From Pseudoscleropodium purum (lineage: Eukaryota; Streptophyta; Bryopsida; Hypnales; Brachytheciaceae), in NCBI GenBank assembly GCA_963969395.1, contig OZ017804.1, positions 3,720,001 through 3,784,000 of the forward strand: a DNA stretch of 64,000 nt, read 5' to 3'. Position 1 is the stretch's first letter, and the number at the start of each line of letters is the position of its first letter. A program made the position numbers and the translations under genes. Under the pieces are notes generated by a model. It searched no databases. It was given only the letters and a program-made list of their open reading frames with translations, and was not told the origin of the DNA. This document shows, one piece after another, positions 46,557 to 59,222 of this stretch.

Positions 46557-49250
46557 AGAGGAGATGTACACCTGGGCAAAAATTACATGCAGTGGAGCTG
46601 TTTGGATGCACCTACCTCACCCATATCCACAAGATCTCCCACAACTATGCGATCGAAATATGAAGAACAAAAAACCCCATCTAATCACTGCTTTTCGAAA
46701 ATATCTTCTGCTTACATGGATGCCCTAAATGACCTTACAGGAAACCGAGATGGAACGGTGAGAGGATCCATGGCATCTAGTACAGAGAGGTCTCAGACAC
46801 TACTATTTCTACCCTTCGTCTTTAGTAACAGAATCTACAAAGCGACCGAACTTGGTGACTGACGTGGTCATCCGTTCAATACTAGCTAAAACAAACGGCT
46901 GAAAGAGCAAGCGATACCTTGTCGTGACTCCAATCACGCACGGCGGTGAGGATAGGTTTCCACCACTCTCCACTGACTTTGTCAGTTTCTGAAAAGTGGG
47001 AAAGATTCAGATACGGCAAGGAAATATTCTGCTCCAAGTGAAGAACATGAATACACATGAACAGGGACCACATGCGCTATGCTGGATTTGGAAATGAGAA
47101 AAGGCATCCTCCACGTACCTTGCATATCTGTAATGTCACGCTCCTCGCTCATTGCCGAAGTCAGTGCCTCTCTTCTCGGAGAAGATGTTCTAAACAGAGG
47201 AACCCTGCATATCTTCCCTCTGCAAACAAAGCACTCGTCACAACCGAGCCAATTGATGAAACTATGCATTTGCGAATTTGAACGAGTCTTTCTCAATAAA
47301 AGACCAAGCTCGCATAGGTACCAACATTACCAGATGTTACAAAGAGACACTGGTAACAAGAATGCATACTCTTCACTGGCAACATATCAGAAGCGTTAAA
47401 AACATTCTAGAGTAGTTTACAGCTTGCACCGGTTGCAACGTAGCACCATGAAAATAGAAATAAACTGGAGCACTAACAATTGAAGAACTAGCACACTTTG
47501 TGAAGCACTTTATTTCATTTTCAATCACCGTTAAATGAGTTCACATAAAGGGGGTGAGAGAAGACCTACAACAGACCTAACTTGGATTTACAACAGGAGC
47601 TCATTTCCCTAAGGGATCGAATTCACTAAACCTCACGGTTAGAATAACTGATCACCTTCACAACATCTTATTTCTTCATTGCAAATGGTTCACTGCAATG
47701 AGTGAGACAGTTCCTACAAGAATGTGATGCGACTCAATGCGCAACTCTCAAACTTAAGTATCACACATTCTGCCTAGCCAAGAATACAAAATTGGAAGGA
47801 AAAACAAAACATAATGGAGAAACTCGAACCAAGAGCGCTGTCACAGATTTTTTTAAAGGTATGAAAGGGAAGAGAAGATCTAAAACATAACTCACAAATA
47901 GATTTACACCATTACTTTCCCCTGAGGGAATTACATTCACTAAACCCTCAAGGTTTAAGAAAAATGGTCGCCTTCACAAAATCTTGTTTCTTCGCTGCAA
48001 ACGCAGCCTTACAAAGTATGGGATGGTTCAAAAAGCGATGTGGTATGACTCACCAACAACAAATCACGCAAAATTGGTATACTTCAAAATTCCAAGCAAC
48101 AACAATTCATATTTTGAACCAAGAGCAATGTCAGTAAGTAAAACAAGAATAAGACATTGGATGCATGACAAGGACGAGAGCAGGCCTACAACACAAACCC
48201 CACTTGGATTACAACACGAGGAAATCCCTAATGGTTCATAATCACTAAACCCTTCCGGTCTGAACAAATGGTCACCTTCACAGCATCATCTTTCGGCATT
48301 GCGAATGCAGCATTACAATGTGCAGAAAAACTCCAAAGAGAATGTACTACGACTCCCCAACAAAAAAAATCATTCAAAGTGAGTACAATACAAAATTCGA
48401 AGCAACAAACAATCCTCTTTGGACCAAGAGCCCTGTCACAGAGTAAAAATCCGATAGAACGAGAAGAACAGACCTAAAACACAACCCTCACTTGTATTAC
48501 AACAGGAGCAATCCTTAGGGATCCTAATCACTAAACCCTTACAGTTCGAAAAATGAGCCAATTCACAGGGCATCCCAAGAAGTATGATTCCAACCTGTTC
48601 TGCTGCTGCGCGTTTCCGACGCCCTTGTTCGGATACCCCCCAAAAGCTCTCACTCTCCCCTTGAAGCTCCCCTTGAAGCTCTCCTTGTGAACCTCCCCCA
48701 CGTTGTCTGGTTGCCAGGGCTGCAACCGCACTGCTGCCAGCGCCGTTGCCATCGCCAGTAAACCCTCACTCACAGCAGCAACGGAATACCCCTCCACCTT
48801 AAAACAAGCGAAGTTCACGCAACTGAAATCTCGAGCTTGCAAATCCCACGGAAATCAAAATCCTCCTGGGAAAGCCAGGCAGCTGATGAAAAGACAAAAA
48901 AAATCTTGGAGAAAGGCTTCGGGGGCTTCCGTCACTACGGATTAGATGAAAACCCTGCGACCCGCTGGCTATCCGCTTCGGCAGGGTCCGACGAGGAGTT
49001 TGGATGAATATGTGGTGTCTGGATGGATGATCTCTTCCGTTGGTAACTGGATTCCGGATTCTGGGCGATTCTGGATGACGGGTTTACCGGTTACCGTGGG
49101 GTTGGTTTCCAAGACGGCGGAGGGGGGCATCCATTTCCGTGCTGTTTTGAGATAGTAGGCACACCCATTCCCGCCGTGCTCCCAATTCCATTCTTATATA
49201 CGTATGGAGTACTTGTGCTGTACTCGTATATGAGGGAGGATTTGTAGGGA
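46557..49250 (-). pseudogene. Truncated inverted duplicate of RHON1-like exons 1-3
   Basis: It matches 30570-33290 in reverse. From 31004 to 33259 the coordinate sum stays at 79846, so there is no net length change over more than two kilobases, and substitutions are few. Copied exons lie at 48595-48752 (ATG at 48752), 47119-47219 and 46918-46988 with intact reading frames and splice sites. Exons 4 and 5, including the Rho-N domain, are missing. The promoter is present, so it could be transcribed, but the product would be only a transit-peptide-like stub. Confidence 0.88.
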
Positions 49251-50650
49251 CTAAAATGGATATGTCTATCTTCTATTAGTGCTATTAGCTTTCTTTGGAA
49301 GGATAAAAAAATAGAGTTTTATTCCAAATGTTTATCTCAAGGAAAATGTAGGAACAAAATTCTTACTACAAATTATAAAATTTGAAAGTTTGAATTCATG
49401 CTTGGAATCAATGTCTTTGAATTATGAATGAGTATATATATAATTTGATGACTCAAAATATAAGGCAATTTGTACATTCATGAACAAATATAGAAAATAA
49501 AATAACACCACACACAGCCACTCATGGAAGGCTAGTAGCATTACTTTGAAAGATGTTTTACAAGTTAATTTGCAATTTGAGGGAGGTGACTTCTTGAAAT
49601 ATTTTTTAGAAGATAAATGGAACTACATCTAACACAACTATACAAGTTGTTTTGTATATTTTGGACCTTTATGAAATTAGGTATGAATTTGAAGTTCAAA
49701 TCATAAAAGGTTTTAACTAAAGCAACCTCACCTTAACAGGTGCTATTATATGAGCTTAAAGCATGAGCCCATGAATCTAAAGGACTAAGTTTAAAAGAAC
49801 ATAGAATAATTAATTATTAACAATATTATCTAAAACTTGCAAATATTATATGTATTGGAGATATTTTGAAATTTTCATTTCCTTTTCCTCCCTTTTTTCA
49901 AGTGTAAAGATATTTGGCACCAAGATTTTGGCCAAAATTTGTCAAAATAAAATACATTGATCAAGAATATCTCTTCTAACCATTTGGCTAAAAAACTTAC
50001 AAAATTTTCAATAGTTGACTTTGGCTAGTGTAACTTCTTTATACCACCTAATAAGAGTGAATAGATACTAAGGTGGTACTATCCTTCACCATTTGCCCCC
50101 AAATCATCTTCTATCTAATAGTCTAAAACCAATTACCACAATGTGACAAGTAAGTTATAAATGGCACAATTTTAAAACACACATTGCCTAATTTAAAGTA
50201 TTTTTGGGGACAACTTCTAATGGGGTTGACCACAATTTTAAGTTGCAAGTAGATAAAGTTGGATTTTTTGTAAATGGTTGTTTTGATTGGATAAAGTTAC
50301 ATCTTCTATATTTGGGTGATTCTTAGTTGTAAAGTATGTCATTTTGAAAGGAGAAAGTTCTACAATAAAGTTGCATCATGGAGTCTTTTATACTCAAGTC
50401 TAGTCCCTATCAACCATTTCTATAACACAACAATAGATTTTCAAGGTATTTTCACTTTGAAATATTGTTTTGTTTGTTTTTTTATTCGGAAAAAAATATA
50501 AAAATAAATTGTAGGCATCCTTTTCATTTCCATTCGTTCACACATGAAAATTTTCAACCCATCAATTTCAACAATATTTCTATGTGCAATGGCCTAAATG
50601 AATAGGAATAGGCATTACTATCTTTATACCAATAGGAACTTAAATCCCAT
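49251..50650. other. AT-rich DNA, no gene
   Basis: No frame, repeat or motif that I can name. The 61-codon frame at 50316 looks like chance. Confidence 0.4.
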
Positions 50651-50659
50651 AGTTCCAAT

Positions 50660-50930
50660 GAACATGATTGGACTTGTCAATGAGCTGATTAGACATAAGA
50701 GCACTCAATTAAATATTCCTAGCTAGCCTCTTTTCTTCTAATGGAAATGGGATTTTCTATTGTTAAGTATAGTGGTCTACAAACTACCATTTGAATGATT
50801 ACATAAGATCATATCATCATCCATTGATTGATAGAACAATTTGATCTCAAGAGAATTTGACTCTTAGACACAATGTAATCTCTCCAACAAGCTCTATTGC
50901 ATGATCTCCCAGTAGTGGAAGAGTAACTAT
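50660..50930. repeat. Diverged repeat, partner of 52370-52545
   Basis: Both copies contain GGAAATGGGA, CTACAAACT, ATGATTRCATAA, GATTTGATCTCAAGAGAATTTG-like order, TGATCTCTCCA and a YTATTGYRTGATCTCCC end. They lie in the same orientation and have diverged clearly. No termini are apparent. Confidence 0.65.
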
Positions 50931-51869
50931 CCTCTATCTTTACCAAGTTTAAAGGACTTAACATTCATGGTTAACAATAAAAGTTCCTATATGTTAACTA
51001 CACCCAACTTTAACCCATTTCTAAAACCAATCCCTACAAATTTTTGCCTTAAATGTATGTTAGTGTACTACCTCTAATCATGAGAGCTTAAGTAGGATTG
51101 CTTTTGGATACACCAATTTCTGCAATAGTTTGAAAACTCATAGTTTATTCATACAACATCCTAGAAATGAACAAGAGTTACAAGAAAATCTAAAATACTC
51201 TATCGATCCAACAAAAAATTAGGCAATTCAATCATAGGAACAATGCTCAATTGCTTAATATTTGGATGCATTTAGGTATAGTGACCTTCTGACCTCAAAA
51301 CTGCTAAGTAAAGTAGGAGCCCCAATTCGGTCCATTTTGGGTTTAAGCATTCCTTATCCTCCTGTTCATAGTCAAGAACACAGAACTATTGCAGATTGAA
51401 GTGTGGCAAAGTAGTGTAACTACCATATCATTCAAAAACTGGATTTCAAAGTTTGAAAACTCACAATACACATCTGAGCCGCAGTAGTACTAGTTGTTTC
51501 AAAAACTCTGCTGTAGTGATCATTTACATAAGACACAGCCATTGAGGTCTGACTTGCATTGGCAGCCTCAGGAACACCAGGAAAAAAAGTGCATCCGAGG
51601 AAATTGAGTCCATGCTGTTGATGATCTATCACAGAGACACTATCTCTGGGTCCCGGATTAATTGCCAGTGTTGCCAATAGGGAAACTTTGTGCCTCTGAT
51701 TTTCCATCTTCGCTTGCTTTTCCCTGATCGATTCCCTCCATTCCTGGTGCAAAATCATCTGGGAAGTTTCTGATGTTCTGCCAGGTAATCCTTTTTAAGG
51801 GAAGCAAGAAGAATCTCCCTGTGTGAAGATTGCTCAGCACTCCAATCTTGAGAGGAATGGTGACAGGAG
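50931..51869. other. No gene assigned; two overlapping minus-strand frames
   Basis: Minus-strand frames at 51432-51758 and 51658-51840 are moderately long, but I see no domain in them and no clear splice partner. They could be 3' exons or untranslated sequence of the ARGOS-like ORF just upstream of them on the minus strand. Confidence 0.35.
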
Positions 51870-52070
51870 TTACAAGATATTCTCGAACACTTTCTCGTGA
51901 ACTTGGGCGTGACGGACTTCAGCATGAAACAGAGCTTGGGCCACCAGCGCTCCGAATACAAGAATGGGCAGCAGCATTAGGACCCAAGGTGGAGGTGGCA
52001 ACGGGAAAATCGACATCAAGGGGATCATCAGAATCATAGTCGTCAATACCACGAGCACTATGCGGCCCAT
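51870..52070 (-). CDS. ARGOS/OSR-like small membrane protein
   Basis: From the ATG at 52070 (MGRIVLVVLTTMIL) the 66-residue product has two hydrophobic helices joined by FPLPPPPW, then a short polar tail. The arrangement of membrane helix, PLPPPP turn and membrane helix is the OSR domain of ARGOS, ARL and OSR1. These are endoplasmic-reticulum proteins that influence organ size and dampen ethylene signalling in flowering plants. The open frame extends upstream to 52136, but a TTGCAG just before GTTAGGGTC could be a splice acceptor, so an upstream exon is possible. The tail VHEKVFENIL is not typical of the family. Assignment rests on the short hydrophobic motif. Confidence 0.5.
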   Translation of the reverse strand: MGRIVLVVLTTMILMIPLMSIFPLPPPPWVLMLLPILVFGALVAQALFHAEVRHAQVHEKVFENIL

Positions 52071-52369
52071 GCATCTAGGTAGTACGCAAATGACCCTAAC
52101 CTGCAACCAAATCTCCTTTGAAGCCCAACTGCACACTCTCCTTAATTGATGCTAAAATAGCCCTGCATAATGTTACGACATTCCACAAAACTTTCTCAGA
52201 TTTCTAAAAACTATATGCAGGGTTCGATCATTGAGATTAAGGTAGAGGATTTGAAAATTGAGATCCTGTCTCCTGTTGACCGAGGTAACCCTGTAACCAA
52301 CAGCAACTCGTCTATGCCAGTGAACACTTGGTTGGCCTGTCAATAAGCACTTATATCAAGCATTGAATG

Positions 52370-52545
52370 GAAATGGGACTGTCTACAGACACTTACGGTA
52401 TTCTACAAACTCTTACTTTGGATGATTGCATAACTAGACAAAATTATCATTCTTTGAGTGATAAAGATTTGATCTCAAGAGAATTTGGCTCTTGTACTCC
52501 AAGTGATCTCTCCAGTGAGTTCTATTGTGTGATCTCCCTAAAGAC
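52370..52545. repeat. Diverged repeat, partner of 50660-50930
   Basis: It matches the second half of the upstream copy and includes GATTTGATCTCAAGAGAATT and GTGATCTCTCCAGTGAG. The 79-codon open frame across it is probably incidental. Confidence 0.6.
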
Positions 52546-52559
52546 AAAAGTCTCTTATA

Positions 52560-53380
52560 TGATGCTTAAAATGCTCAAAACAACGCAAAATGATAGTGTA
52601 CCATAACTTAACTTCATTTAGGTTTTGACCAATAGAGACAACATGCAAATTATGTCAGCAAGTGCTGCCAAGACCGCGCATTTTCAGAACTAGAGGCTAA
52701 ATCCCACTTTCGTGAGAGCGATTTCGAACCCGAGTAGTTGAGGAATTGGATGCGAAAGCTAATGCAAAAGTTGACGCGTTTGCAACTGAAACTTGACAGC
52801 TTTAACCATTTAGATGTGAGAAAATCCTATCAACAGAAAGCGCATTATCAACCCTACAAGGTTTCCCATGCTGAAAAACGGATTCGTAGCCCAGTTGTTG
52901 AGCAAGTGGATCCGAAGAAGTACTGAACATGTAAGTTGAAACACTACGCAGTTGAAACTTTTGACAGATTGGACCAAATAGAATAAAGATTGAAGTTCTG
53001 AATTCCTGTCAAGACCGAACATGTCCAACGCTACAAGGCTTCCCAGTTTGTGGGACCGAATTCAAAACCCAGATGTTGACGAAACACGTACAAGTCTTGA
53101 TAGCTTGACTACATACATGGCATCCTTGCCGTGGGCCATTGGGTTGTGAACCTCCTAGTGGGGCTAAGGCCATGACTATAGGTCCGTACCTTGCGGTTGA
53201 GAAGTTGCTGTCTTGACCAGCCTTTCATGACGAAATTTTGTACTGTGGCGACGGGAATGTGAGAACTAACAACAGATTCCCTCTTATCAGCAGAGCGTTG
53301 TTTCATTGCACAGCCCCCTCTGCAGCTGTCTCATCTCTCTCTGCGACAGTGCACAATCATCCAAGAATTAGGTTAATTGG
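52560..53380. other. No gene assigned
   Basis: A minus-strand frame at 53109-53306 is Arg/Ser/Thr-rich and has a GTACGG donor-like site after AACCGCAAG. It resembles a transit-peptide exon, but its codon phase does not fit the NusG-like gene. No other signal was found. Confidence 0.35.
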
Positions 53381-53384
53381 GAAG

Positions 53385-53690
53385 TTCTTGTTAGTGTTTC
53401 TTGGAATCAAGCTTCAGGGTCAGCGACACTCGGTGCATCCATTGGAAACCCTAGAGTTTCATTGACTTCATCTTAGACCGAATGGAAAAAAAGATCACGT
53501 AGAACAGGTTCAATGCAATGAAAAAATATGGAGTTTCTTGTTTGTCAGGGTTTATTGGATCCAGATTTCAGGGTCAGTGACACTCAGTGCAACCATTGGA
53601 ACCCTAGCGTTTCTTGACTTCATCTAAAGTTGAATGAAAAGTAAAGCTCCTATAGAAACTGCTCAAAACAATGAAAGAATACGGTCATTT
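53385..53690. repeat. Tandem duplication, unit about 155 bp
   Basis: Two units share GTTCTTGTTAGTGTTTCTTGG-like sequence, TTCAGGGTCAGYGACACTC, CCATTGGAA and TTGACTTCATCT. They differ by substitutions and small indels. No function is evident. Confidence 0.7.
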
Positions 53691-55158
53691 TGGCAGCGAG
53701 ACAGATTAAAAACTAGGAAACTAAGATAGCAAGAGTGTACAAATAGCTTGTTGCACATAATGCTCATCAGATCTTAAGCTCAAGGAACGTTTTGCAACAG
53801 CAAGTTTGGATGTTCTGATATTATTTATGTCGATTTTGTTACACAACCCTCTGTCAAATTGTGAGCACTCATAACCTAAGTCCATAAATACAGTGCTTCA
53901 AGAATAACCCATTTCGCCATTGCAAAAAGTCTCATTAGCTGGCCTCTCTAGCTACACTTTTACCACTCCCCATTTCAGCCCTTCCACCATCTCATTTAGC
54001 ATCGGGAAACCTTGCAAGAGAGCTGAAAATCTAATCTGAAAATCAGGTAAAGTCCTAGATGTTTCATATCCTGCAACATTGATCAAAGTAGTGCAAAAGT
54101 GGAAATTCCATTAAGGCAGTTTCGCAAATTTCATTTTCTCTGCAAAGAAAGCTGATTTCATTTCTTGGATCTGGACCAAAAGGGGAGCAGGCTTTGCATT
54201 GATAAAAGCTACATGTTACATTTACACTGAATATGAAGAAGTTTGTGTGGGAGCTTACTTGAGAAATGAGGCAGTGCTACAAAGACTGAGCCTCTATGCT
54301 ACTTACTTTAAAAAAATCCAACAGTAATTCTAAAACACACTTGCAGAGTTTCATACCAAGATTGTGAACCTCGACGCTGCAAGTCAGACTTCTCTTACTC
54401 CCTCTTACGTTGCCAAATAGATCATCGCCCCCGACAATTCAATAGCCCTCTTTCATAACAAGTTCCTAAAAATTGCAAACATATCTTAAATCCTAAAATT
54501 CTGACGATGTGGATTGAGTGCAGAATGCCAATCCATTTGACCACGCAATTTGAATTTAATGCAAGGGGCATTGGGATCCGTGCAAGCTTACTTACTCACT
54601 CTGTCACTCACTCTGTCAGCTCCAAGATGATGAACTAATATTCTGGAGCATGTGTTCATTATGAGATAATTTCCACACACTATGACAGCGATCATGGCCT
54701 AGAATTACGAAAACAACATAAACCTGGATCTTGGTGAATGGCAATAAGTTATTGGGAAACTCAAAGCAAGGCAAGTAAGTTACACCAAGTTGGTACTGCA
54801 TGAATCTCAAGAAATTGTACCTGCTACTTGGTAGCCACACTGGGATTGGCTGTGATATGGATGATTGTATGTGAAGGGACTGTCAAGCCTCTCAAGGACA
54901 ATGATAACCTAACAGCACACAACAGATGGGTGTTCATGGAATGTATCAATGGTTCTGCACAACGGGCAATTCATGAACTGACCATGAATGAAGAACTTGA
55001 ACAAATGCAATGTAAGTTGATTACAAGAGGCTCCAATATAGTCATAAAATTTAAGTACTATAACCCTGAAGTGCTCCGACGTCCACATTCTGGACAATGA
55101 ACAGAATCTTTCCAAGTGTTGCATAGTCTAGCAAACTTTTCTTTCATCCAATCTTATG
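53691..55158. other. No gene recognised
   Basis: The 90-codon frame at 54828-55100 has no motif I know. No repeats of note. Confidence 0.35.
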
Positions 55159-55315
55159 GGGTAAACTACCCCCATGCCAGACCAAATGGGAGTGAACCCA
55201 TTGTGGACTGAATTCTGTTAGTGGTGAATGTTCAAGTTTTGAAATGTACATCACCAACTGAATTCAGCCCTTAATGGGCTTGCTCCCATTTGGTCTGGAA
55301 TGGGGTGGTTTACCC
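55159..55315. mobile_element. Foldback MITE with GGGTAAACYACCCC ends
   Basis: The left end GGGTAAACTACCCCCATGCC and the reversed right end GGGTAAACCACCCCATTCC continue into a shared CAGACCAAATGGGAG and a GGRCTGAATTC word, giving about 60-base inverted repeats. No clear target duplication is visible, so the superfamily is open. Confidence 0.65.
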
Positions 55316-57800
55316 TACTTGAATCTTGAAAAAAAAAACTTCTTTAATCCCTAAAGGAACAGACTACATTTTTTGGCCATATAGAAATTTTGGGCAGGCC
55401 ATTGTGACCAGAAATTTGCATATTTAAGGCTGATATTGTATTTGAAGGTGTAGACAAGGAATATCTTTCATATATAACAAATTTCATAACATTTGGAAAT
55501 AGGAGTCAAAAGTTATAGCCTAATATGTAGTTTGTTTCTCAACTTGGGCAGTCCGGGCAGACCTGGAAAAATCATTTTTTTCAACAATCAAAATTTGAAA
55601 TTTGTTTTCTAAACTTATATATACGAGGAAAGCTTTGAATCATTCCATTTTGATCAACGAGTCAAAAGTTATGAGGATTTTTGTTTGCCAGTAAATATGG
55701 ATTCCCTACTCTAAAATAAACTTTGAAATCCTTCATCTTACCCAATTTTCAATATTTTTGAAATAAAATAAAATTCAAAGATGTAAATATTTTATTACAA
55801 AATTTCAACCATTGGGATTGATGTTTTTTAATTCTATATTTAAATTCTTAATAATTTAGTATTTTGAATCATTCTTCACTACAACCTACTTACTATTTGT
55901 TTCCTATATGTTGTACAATTCCAAATGATTTGAAAATTTTCAAGTATGTATCCAACATGCCTTGAAGAATGAATCCACAGAGTTGCAATCATTTTGAACA
56001 TTTTTTCATACAAATTTGACCTTGTGAAGTTCAACTGCCCAATGTTTTGCAAGGACAAAAAAATGATTTTTGTCACTTCAAATGCTAATATTTTGCAATC
56101 TACATGGTGAAAAATTTTGAAATTTTTTTCACATCTTTTCAAACTAGTTTACTATAAAATCCTATGGTTATATGTGTCCAAAAATGTTTTTTTTCTGAAT
56201 TTTGAAACTTTTCCAAGAAATGGCAGTTTTGGAGCATTTTTGGCAAAAACATAGTCAAGGAACTTTAGGGGCTAATGACCAATTTCTTGAAATTGCAGTA
56301 AATTATGTTTTTGTAAAAAGATATAAGCCAAAATGAGCAAAAAATCAAAAAAAGATTGGGGCATTTAGGGGATAATATTGTTGTTAAGAAAAAATACTCT
56401 AATAGGACCCTCTCTACTTGCTCTATATAGAGGATTGGAGAACTTTTGTACATCAAGTCAATTGTGTATCAACACTTCAGAAGTTGGGAGAATGACTTTG
56501 GATATACCCACATCAGTGCCATTAAACCTTTTATAACTAAGAAGCCCAGAATTTTTTTGAAAGAAACCGGTGTGCATTAAAAGAGAAGCCCAAAACGAAC
56601 AGGAGGAACAACAACTAATCCAACTCACAAGGTTGGTTAAGCCTCAGGGATAGATTAAGAGAAAGGTGTGATTCTAGCTTGTAGAAACTACTAGAGTAGA
56701 AAATGTCATTTTCACACCAACTCTCTTGGAAATCCTAGCAAATGGTCACTTTAAACTCCTCTATACTGCAGTGGGAGTAGGTGAGCAGGTGGTTGTGGTA
56801 GGCCATGCCCACCATGATAGTGTTGTGCCATGCCTTATTTGTAAGTCTATGCCATATGAATCTTCTCTTTCTTGAAGATAAACTAATTGTGGGCGCACCA
56901 AATGTACCACAGGATGTATGATTTGAGGATGTCACTTGCCATGTTGCAATTGAAGTTAGCCTAGGTATAGTGACTAGCTATGTTGTAACTAAGAAGCCCA
57001 AATTGGGTCTTATGTTTTTTTTAACAATTTTAAAGAATTTATATAGGTATTTTTTATTTATTTTTATAATCTTTTTATTTAAACCAATACATACAATGTT
57101 CTTCATTCAAACTAATGATATAATAAAATTTTCTATTTAGATTATAATTCTACAATATAATCAATCAAAGTCTACAACTTGAAATCATGAATTCTTGGTA
57201 CATAAAGGGTTAAGGTAGGAGATCCATTAAGTGCTTGGGCTCTAAAACCATCCACTTCTTGAAATGTATATTTTATGTACATTTTGATTTTTCACTACAT
57301 GAATAATGTATAAATAGTGTATATTTTAGTTCTGAGGTGAATGCCTTCAATGACAATTGCATTTCAACTTCAAAAACTCATAACTAATACCACAAAGCTT
57401 AAAAAAAAAATGAATATGAAATTAAACGACTTGCCAACCTCCACAAATTAATTTCGAGCTCTTAAATGGGCACTTTATGGAACCTCCTACCTATAAGAAG
57501 ATTCAATGTATGCATTCTAAGCCATAAGAGAGATTCCAATCTAAACCTCACTAGGTGCCCTTCATACTACAATTTTCATCCCAACTTTAACTCCACATAA
57601 CTCAATCACACTCACTATCTACTAAAAAGATGAGAACAGCCTTTCCCCTACCTGCCCCTGCATTCAGCTGATTTTAATTAATCCCCGACTGTTGATTTTG
57701 AATTAAATAGTCTTGAAACCTATCCTTGTACCATTGATTTTTAAAAAAAAAATTTTGCCGATCTGAAAGTCCCCACTATCAATTTGCTTCCAAAAAACTT
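55316..57800. other. AT-rich DNA, no gene
   Basis: Several short frames but nothing recognisable. Words such as CAAAAGTTATAGCC and GTCAAAAGTTATGAGG echo the interior of the CACTA family, so a decayed relative may be present at 55480-55690. Confidence 0.35.
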
Positions 57801-57829
57801 GAAACCCTCCTCGTTGCCGTTGAGAGCAA

Positions 57830-58345
57830 ATTAGGGTTTAGAGGTCATTTAGAGCTTCTGCGTTCAGGTTGGCAGGAGGTAAGTTGTCATAGTTGAAATT
57901 TTTGAGAGTCGTCTTGTTCTCTCCGTTTCAAAGTGTACTTATACTCAAAGTCTGTGAGGTTCCAATCTCTGAGAATCTTTGGTTTCATGGTTTGGAGGGC
58001 ACCATGGAGAACAAGCGGCGACAACTCGCAAACAAACGACTTGTTGCCAGTGTAACCATTGCAGATTCTATGTTGTTGCTGGCTTTGATATAGGGATTTA
58101 GTTTTGACCTGAGCCTTCAGAAGATGGTCTGATACATGTGTGTGGATGAGGAATTGTTGGGCATTTCATTTCTTGTTTTTTTGAGCTCATTGCATTTTAG
58201 GGTTTGACTACCAGTTTGACAATATTGATGGCTCTATGTTGTTTATATGGCTCTATGTATGCATTATAACTCCCGGCAGACAATTGCTCGGGAGAATCTG
58301 GCAGGCTTCAACCCTATAGGAATTAAGCTTGTTGCGGTAAGAGCT
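57830..58345 (+). other. Possible 5' gene fragment
   Basis: A GC-richer stretch starts with TTAGGGTTTAGAGG and contains an ATG at 58003 (MENKRRQLANKRLVASV). Further on, SRQTIARENLAGFNPIGIKLVA is followed by a GTAAGAGC donor-like site. The two segments could be exons of one gene, but I do not recognise the protein and the linking frame is broken. Confidence 0.25.
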
Positions 58346-58849
58346 CATGCTTCCTAGAATTGGTTTCATAATGATCATGGTTTTGAGGTTGGCATTTTTG
58401 GTATGTGTGGAATGGTTCTTACTTCGAAATCCTTTGGGCTAATTGAGCAAACACTGCTTTGAGAATGCACTTGAGACTTGGATTGGAATTTTTGGTGGTC
58501 TTTGTTATTGTTCTCATTATTGCTTTTCGATTCACCCGTGCATGTATTTCTAAATGCAATTTCATGAATCAGAAAGCAGCATGAGGAAGGATAAGGAGAT
58601 TAGGGTTTAGGATTCTGGCATGGTTGTATACAGAGATTAGATTAGAGAAACTACAAAGATCTTACCATTGAAACATTCATGGTTTTTTGTAATGGAAATT
58701 TTGAATGTAAGAGTTTTATAACCAATAGAAAAAAGACTTGTGTACCCTTCCAATTTTTGTGTAAAAATTTCACAACCATTGGAGAAATGACATGTGTACC
58801 CTTTTTGCTAATCATGTGTAGTTTCCATAGAAATACAACAATTTTATCA

Positions 58850-59222
58850 CTATATACTACTATCTACTCTAAAGACAACACACACACACATGACTCAATC
58901 ACACTCACTATATGTGTTTAGTATTGTACCTCCCACCATGTTTTTGTGGTTGGTCAAAAGTAGCCATAAAAAAATTTAGAAAGAGAGTAAATAAATAACT
59001 CTCTTTGAAAAGCTTATAAATTTTTATTCTATCTACTATCTATTCAAAAGACAACACACACACATGACTCAATCACACTCATTATATGTGTCTAGTATTG
59101 TACCTCCCACTATGTTTCCATGGTTGGTCAAGAGTAGTTATAAAAAAATTTAGAAATTAAAAATTTAGAAAGAAAGTAAATAAATAACTCTCTTTGGAAG
59201 GCTTATAAATTTTTATTCTTTA
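58850..59222. repeat. Tandem duplication, unit about 180 bp
   Basis: Two units share ACAACACACACACATGACTC, AATCACACTCA, TCTAGTATTGTACCTCCCAC-like sequence, GGTTGGTCAA and GTAAATAAATAACTCTCTTTG. The second has an internal 18-base repeat of AAATTTAGAAA. No coding role is apparent. Confidence 0.8.

Noticed and set aside
46882..49155. Many open frames on both strands
   Set aside because: They repeat, in mirrored form, the frames over exons and introns of the RHON1-like gene. Only the three copied exons have meaning.
53109..53306. Minus-strand Arg/Ser-rich frame as the missing transit-peptide exon of the NusG-like gene
   Set aside because: Its donor-like site after AACCGCAAG leaves codon phase 0, but the first visible NusG exon needs phase 1. 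The intron would also be about 7 kb. The link is unsupported.
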